DNA from: Symbiodinium natans
Taxonomy: Eukaryota > Sar > Dinophyceae > Suessiales > Symbiodiniaceae
NCBI GenBank assembly: GCA_905221605.1
Contig: CAJNDS010001123.1
Coordinates: 1-25,000, forward strand
DNA length: 25,000 nt
Reading direction: 5' to 3'
A model generated the notes under the pieces. The model was not told the origin of the DNA, ran no database searches, and was given only the letters and a program-made list of their open reading frames with translations. This document shows, one piece after another, positions 23,374 to 25,000 of this stretch. The position numbers and the translations under genes are program-made. Each line of letters starts with the position of its first letter. Within the stretch, counting starts at the first letter, position 1.

Positions 23374-23704
23374 GTAGGCCCCGAGCTGTGGCTGTAGTCT
23401 GCAGGCCCCCGAGCTCTCTGACTGTAGTCTCCAGGCCCCCGGGCTCTCTCGTTGTCACCAGGGTCCGGGCTGTCTGGCTGTAGTCTGCAGGCCCCCGAGC
23501 TCTCTGACTGTAGAGTCTCCAGGCCTTTGGGCTCGCTGTAGTCACCAGGGTCCCGGGCAGTCTCAGGCCCCCGAGCTCTCTGACTGTAGTCTCCAGGCCC
23601 CCGGTCTCTCTCGCTGTAGTCACCAGGCCCCCGGGCTGTCTGGCTGTGGTCTGCAGGCCCCCGAGCTCTCTGACTGTAGTCTCCAGCCCCCCGGGCTCTC
23701 GTGC
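23374..23704. repeat. GC-rich minisatellite, ~43-bp units
   Basis: Units such as GAGCTCTCTGACTGTAGTCT CCAGGCCCCC alternate with GGCTGTAGTCTGCAGGCCCCC and TCGTTGTCACCAGGGTCC. The block is an expansion of the end of the 731-bp unit. The minus-strand ORF across it is a repeat translation. Confidence 0.9.
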
Positions 23705-23812
23705 TTGCTTGGGTTTATATTGTTTTTTACTTAATTAGATTGACTTAAGTAATTGAAATAATTTAAAGAATTTAAGTATCGAAATTTATTTAAATAATTA
23801 AATAACTTAAAT

Positions 23813-24480
23813 ATGACGGGCAGGTTTCGGATTTAAATTACTTAAGTTATTTAACTTCGGCCGGGAATTAAATAATGTGAATAATTTGTAAATAATATCA
23901 ACAATTTACATAATGTAAATAATTGAAATAGTTTAAATAATTTATATAATTTAAATCCGAAAAGGGGGGGGACCACCCCCCCCCTGCCCCCTAAGACTTA
24001 AATAATTCAAATAACTTAAATCCGAAACCTCCCCGTCTTATTTACACTTTTTGAATTATTTAATTCTGGGGAGGGGGGGGGTGGTCCCCCCCCCGCCCGC
24101 CGGATTTAAATCATTTTTCATTATTTAAACTATCTAGATTCTTTAAATCGCCTGGGAATCAAATAATTTCAATTTGAATATGACGGGCAGGCTTCGGATT
24201 TAAAATATTTAAATTATCTAATTCGGCCGGGATTTAAATAATTTAAATAATTTAAACAATTATTTAAGGCTTCGAACGGATTTAAAATATTTACATAATT
24301 TCAATAATTTCAATAATTTAAATCCGAAAAGGGGGGGGGGGCCACCCGCCCTGCCCCCTAAGGATTAAACAATTTAAATAATTTAAATCCGAAACCTCCC
24401 CGTCTTATTTAAAACCTTTAATTATGTAATTCTGGGGAGGGGGGGTGGTCCCCCCCCCCTTTCGGATTTAAATTTTTAAA
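23813..24480. repeat. 366-bp AT-rich tandem repeat with G-run/C-run hairpins
   Basis: ATGACGGGCAGG starts both copies (about 23813 and 24179). Each has TTTAAATAATTT-type AT words, TTCGGCCGGGA, ATCCGAAAAGGGGGGGG with a GG(A)CCACC core, CTGCCCCCTAAG, ATCCGAAACCTCCCCGTC, then TTCTGGGGAGGGGGGG-TGGTCCCCCCCC. The G-run/C-run blocks form strong hairpins in otherwise AT-only DNA. Confidence 0.9.
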
Positions 24481-24576
24481 ATTATTAGATTGTTTAAAAT
24501 ATTTGAATTATTTAAATTATGGCACGGCTCTACTGACACATATTCCGCGGAAAGATTGTCATGTTTTTGGTGAAAT

Positions 24577-24719
24577 TTACGAACACTTACCCCCCGATAA
24601 GCAAGATCTTGGAACCACTCCGCGTACTCAGCCTTTAAGAGTTTAAGGGGGTTTCAAATTCAGGGATACTTATATTTGCTCCTGTAAACTTACGAACACT
24701 TACCCCCCGATAAGCAAGA
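24577..24719. repeat. 30-bp direct repeat pair
   Basis: TTACGAACACTTACCCCCCG plus ATAAGCAAGA occurs at 24577-24606 and 24690-24719, 113 bp apart, each followed by CTTGGA. Surrounding DNA is unique. A stem-loop (ACATACCCC/GGGGTATGT, 24775-24799) follows. Short minus-strand ORFs here have no support. Confidence 0.85.
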
Positions 24720-24923
24720 CTTGGAGCCTGCAGACAACAACAAACAGGTCTGTCGCAAAACCGCGACCATTGATACATACCCCCTGTAAAGGGGTATGTC
24801 GCGTATGTGGGCCGCGGCCCGGTTACAAGCAATTAATATTGGCACGCGGCCATTTGTTTGCAAGAAACAGGGGTCTGCATACCGCAGCAAAACATAAACA
24901 CATGATGACGATGCGAACAACTG

Positions 24924-25000
24924 ACTAGATGATGAAGATGATGAGGATGAACAAGATCAAGGAGCTGATGAAGATGATGAAGATGATGAAGATGATGATG
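24924..25000 (+). repeat. GAT/GAA trinucleotide tract, possible acidic coding edge
   Basis: GATGAAGATGATGAG-type triplets run to the window end. In one + strand frame they read DDEDDEDEQDQGADEDD without a stop after TGA at 24921-24923. It could be a microsatellite or the start of an acidic protein tract continuing outside the window. No ATG or acceptor decides it. Confidence 0.5.

Larger units (their letters stand above)
21981..23442. repeat. 731-bp tandem direct duplication
   Basis: Copy 1 (21981-22711) and copy 2 (22712-~23442) are nearly identical with scattered substitutions. Both start with the satellite word AAATGGGCCTGACCCTTTC. Both then carry ~300 bp of AT-rich unique sequence, a block rich in TCCCGCGA and TTCCCTTTGA words, and end in the CTGTAGTCTCCAGGCCCCC minisatellite. 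One unit therefore joins satellite, unique and minisatellite DNA. Confidence 0.93.

Noticed and set aside
23291-23623. 110-codon minus-strand ORF (ETGGLETTVRELGGL)
   Set aside because: Translation of the GC-rich minisatellite.
1-25000. tRNA, rRNA and spliced-leader genes
   Set aside because: I looked for conserved tRNA arms and for a dinoflagellate spliced-leader relic by eye and saw none. A covariance-model search would be decisive.

Overview
The window looks like nuclear DNA of a dinoflagellate. Four things suggest this. (1) All recognisable genes lie on the + strand. (2) Coding sequence is split into very short exons whose introns use GT, GC and GA donors with AG|G acceptors. (3) Plant/alveolate-type telomeric heptamers (TTTAGGG / CCCTAAA) fill introns and intergenic DNA in both orientations. 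(4) One gene encodes a domain that I recall as common in dinoflagellate proteins (YYIxxSW...FEM...EEFQI...QVIHP...GPD...YWRISG). No search was run, so the assignment rests on pattern recognition, and I do not name a genus.

Layout. 1-1195: octamer and heptamer telomere-like repeats, one or two exon-like islands, and a ~97-bp inverted-repeat element. 1196-3424: a 2.2-kb element with inverted A/T-rich ends, a GGAA microsatellite and about 15 copies of a ~110-bp unit alternating between two types; it is flanked by a 10-bp direct repeat. 3425-5280: telomeric tracts separating short exon-like islands of an upstream gene that I could only partly assemble. 5280-6600: intergenic, mostly telomeric arrays. 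6607-10382: a complete six-exon gene for a bacterial-type M28 zinc aminopeptidase with a PA-like region (539 residues when spliced). 10430-17130: a second + strand gene, reconstructed here from at least eleven exons of 24-66 nt joined in frame. 17130-18110: more telomeric DNA, a second copy of the small inverted-repeat element, and degenerate octamers. 18110-21960: AT-rich satellite of ~175-bp units whose orientation flips at about 20108, making a ~3.8-kb imperfect palindrome. 21981-23442: a 731-bp tandem duplication. 23374-24530: GC-rich minisatellite, then AT-rich 366-bp repeats carrying G-run/C-run hairpins. 24530-25000: short repeats and an acidic-codon trinucleotide tract at the edge.

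The most unusual feature is the link between telomeric repeats and introns. Several telomere-filled introns are bounded by direct repeats of exon sequence (5 to 30 bp). The splice sites fall inside the duplicated bases, so removal restores the reading frame exactly. This suggests introns were gained by inserting telomeric DNA at breaks with target duplication. It can be tested with transcripts and related genomes.
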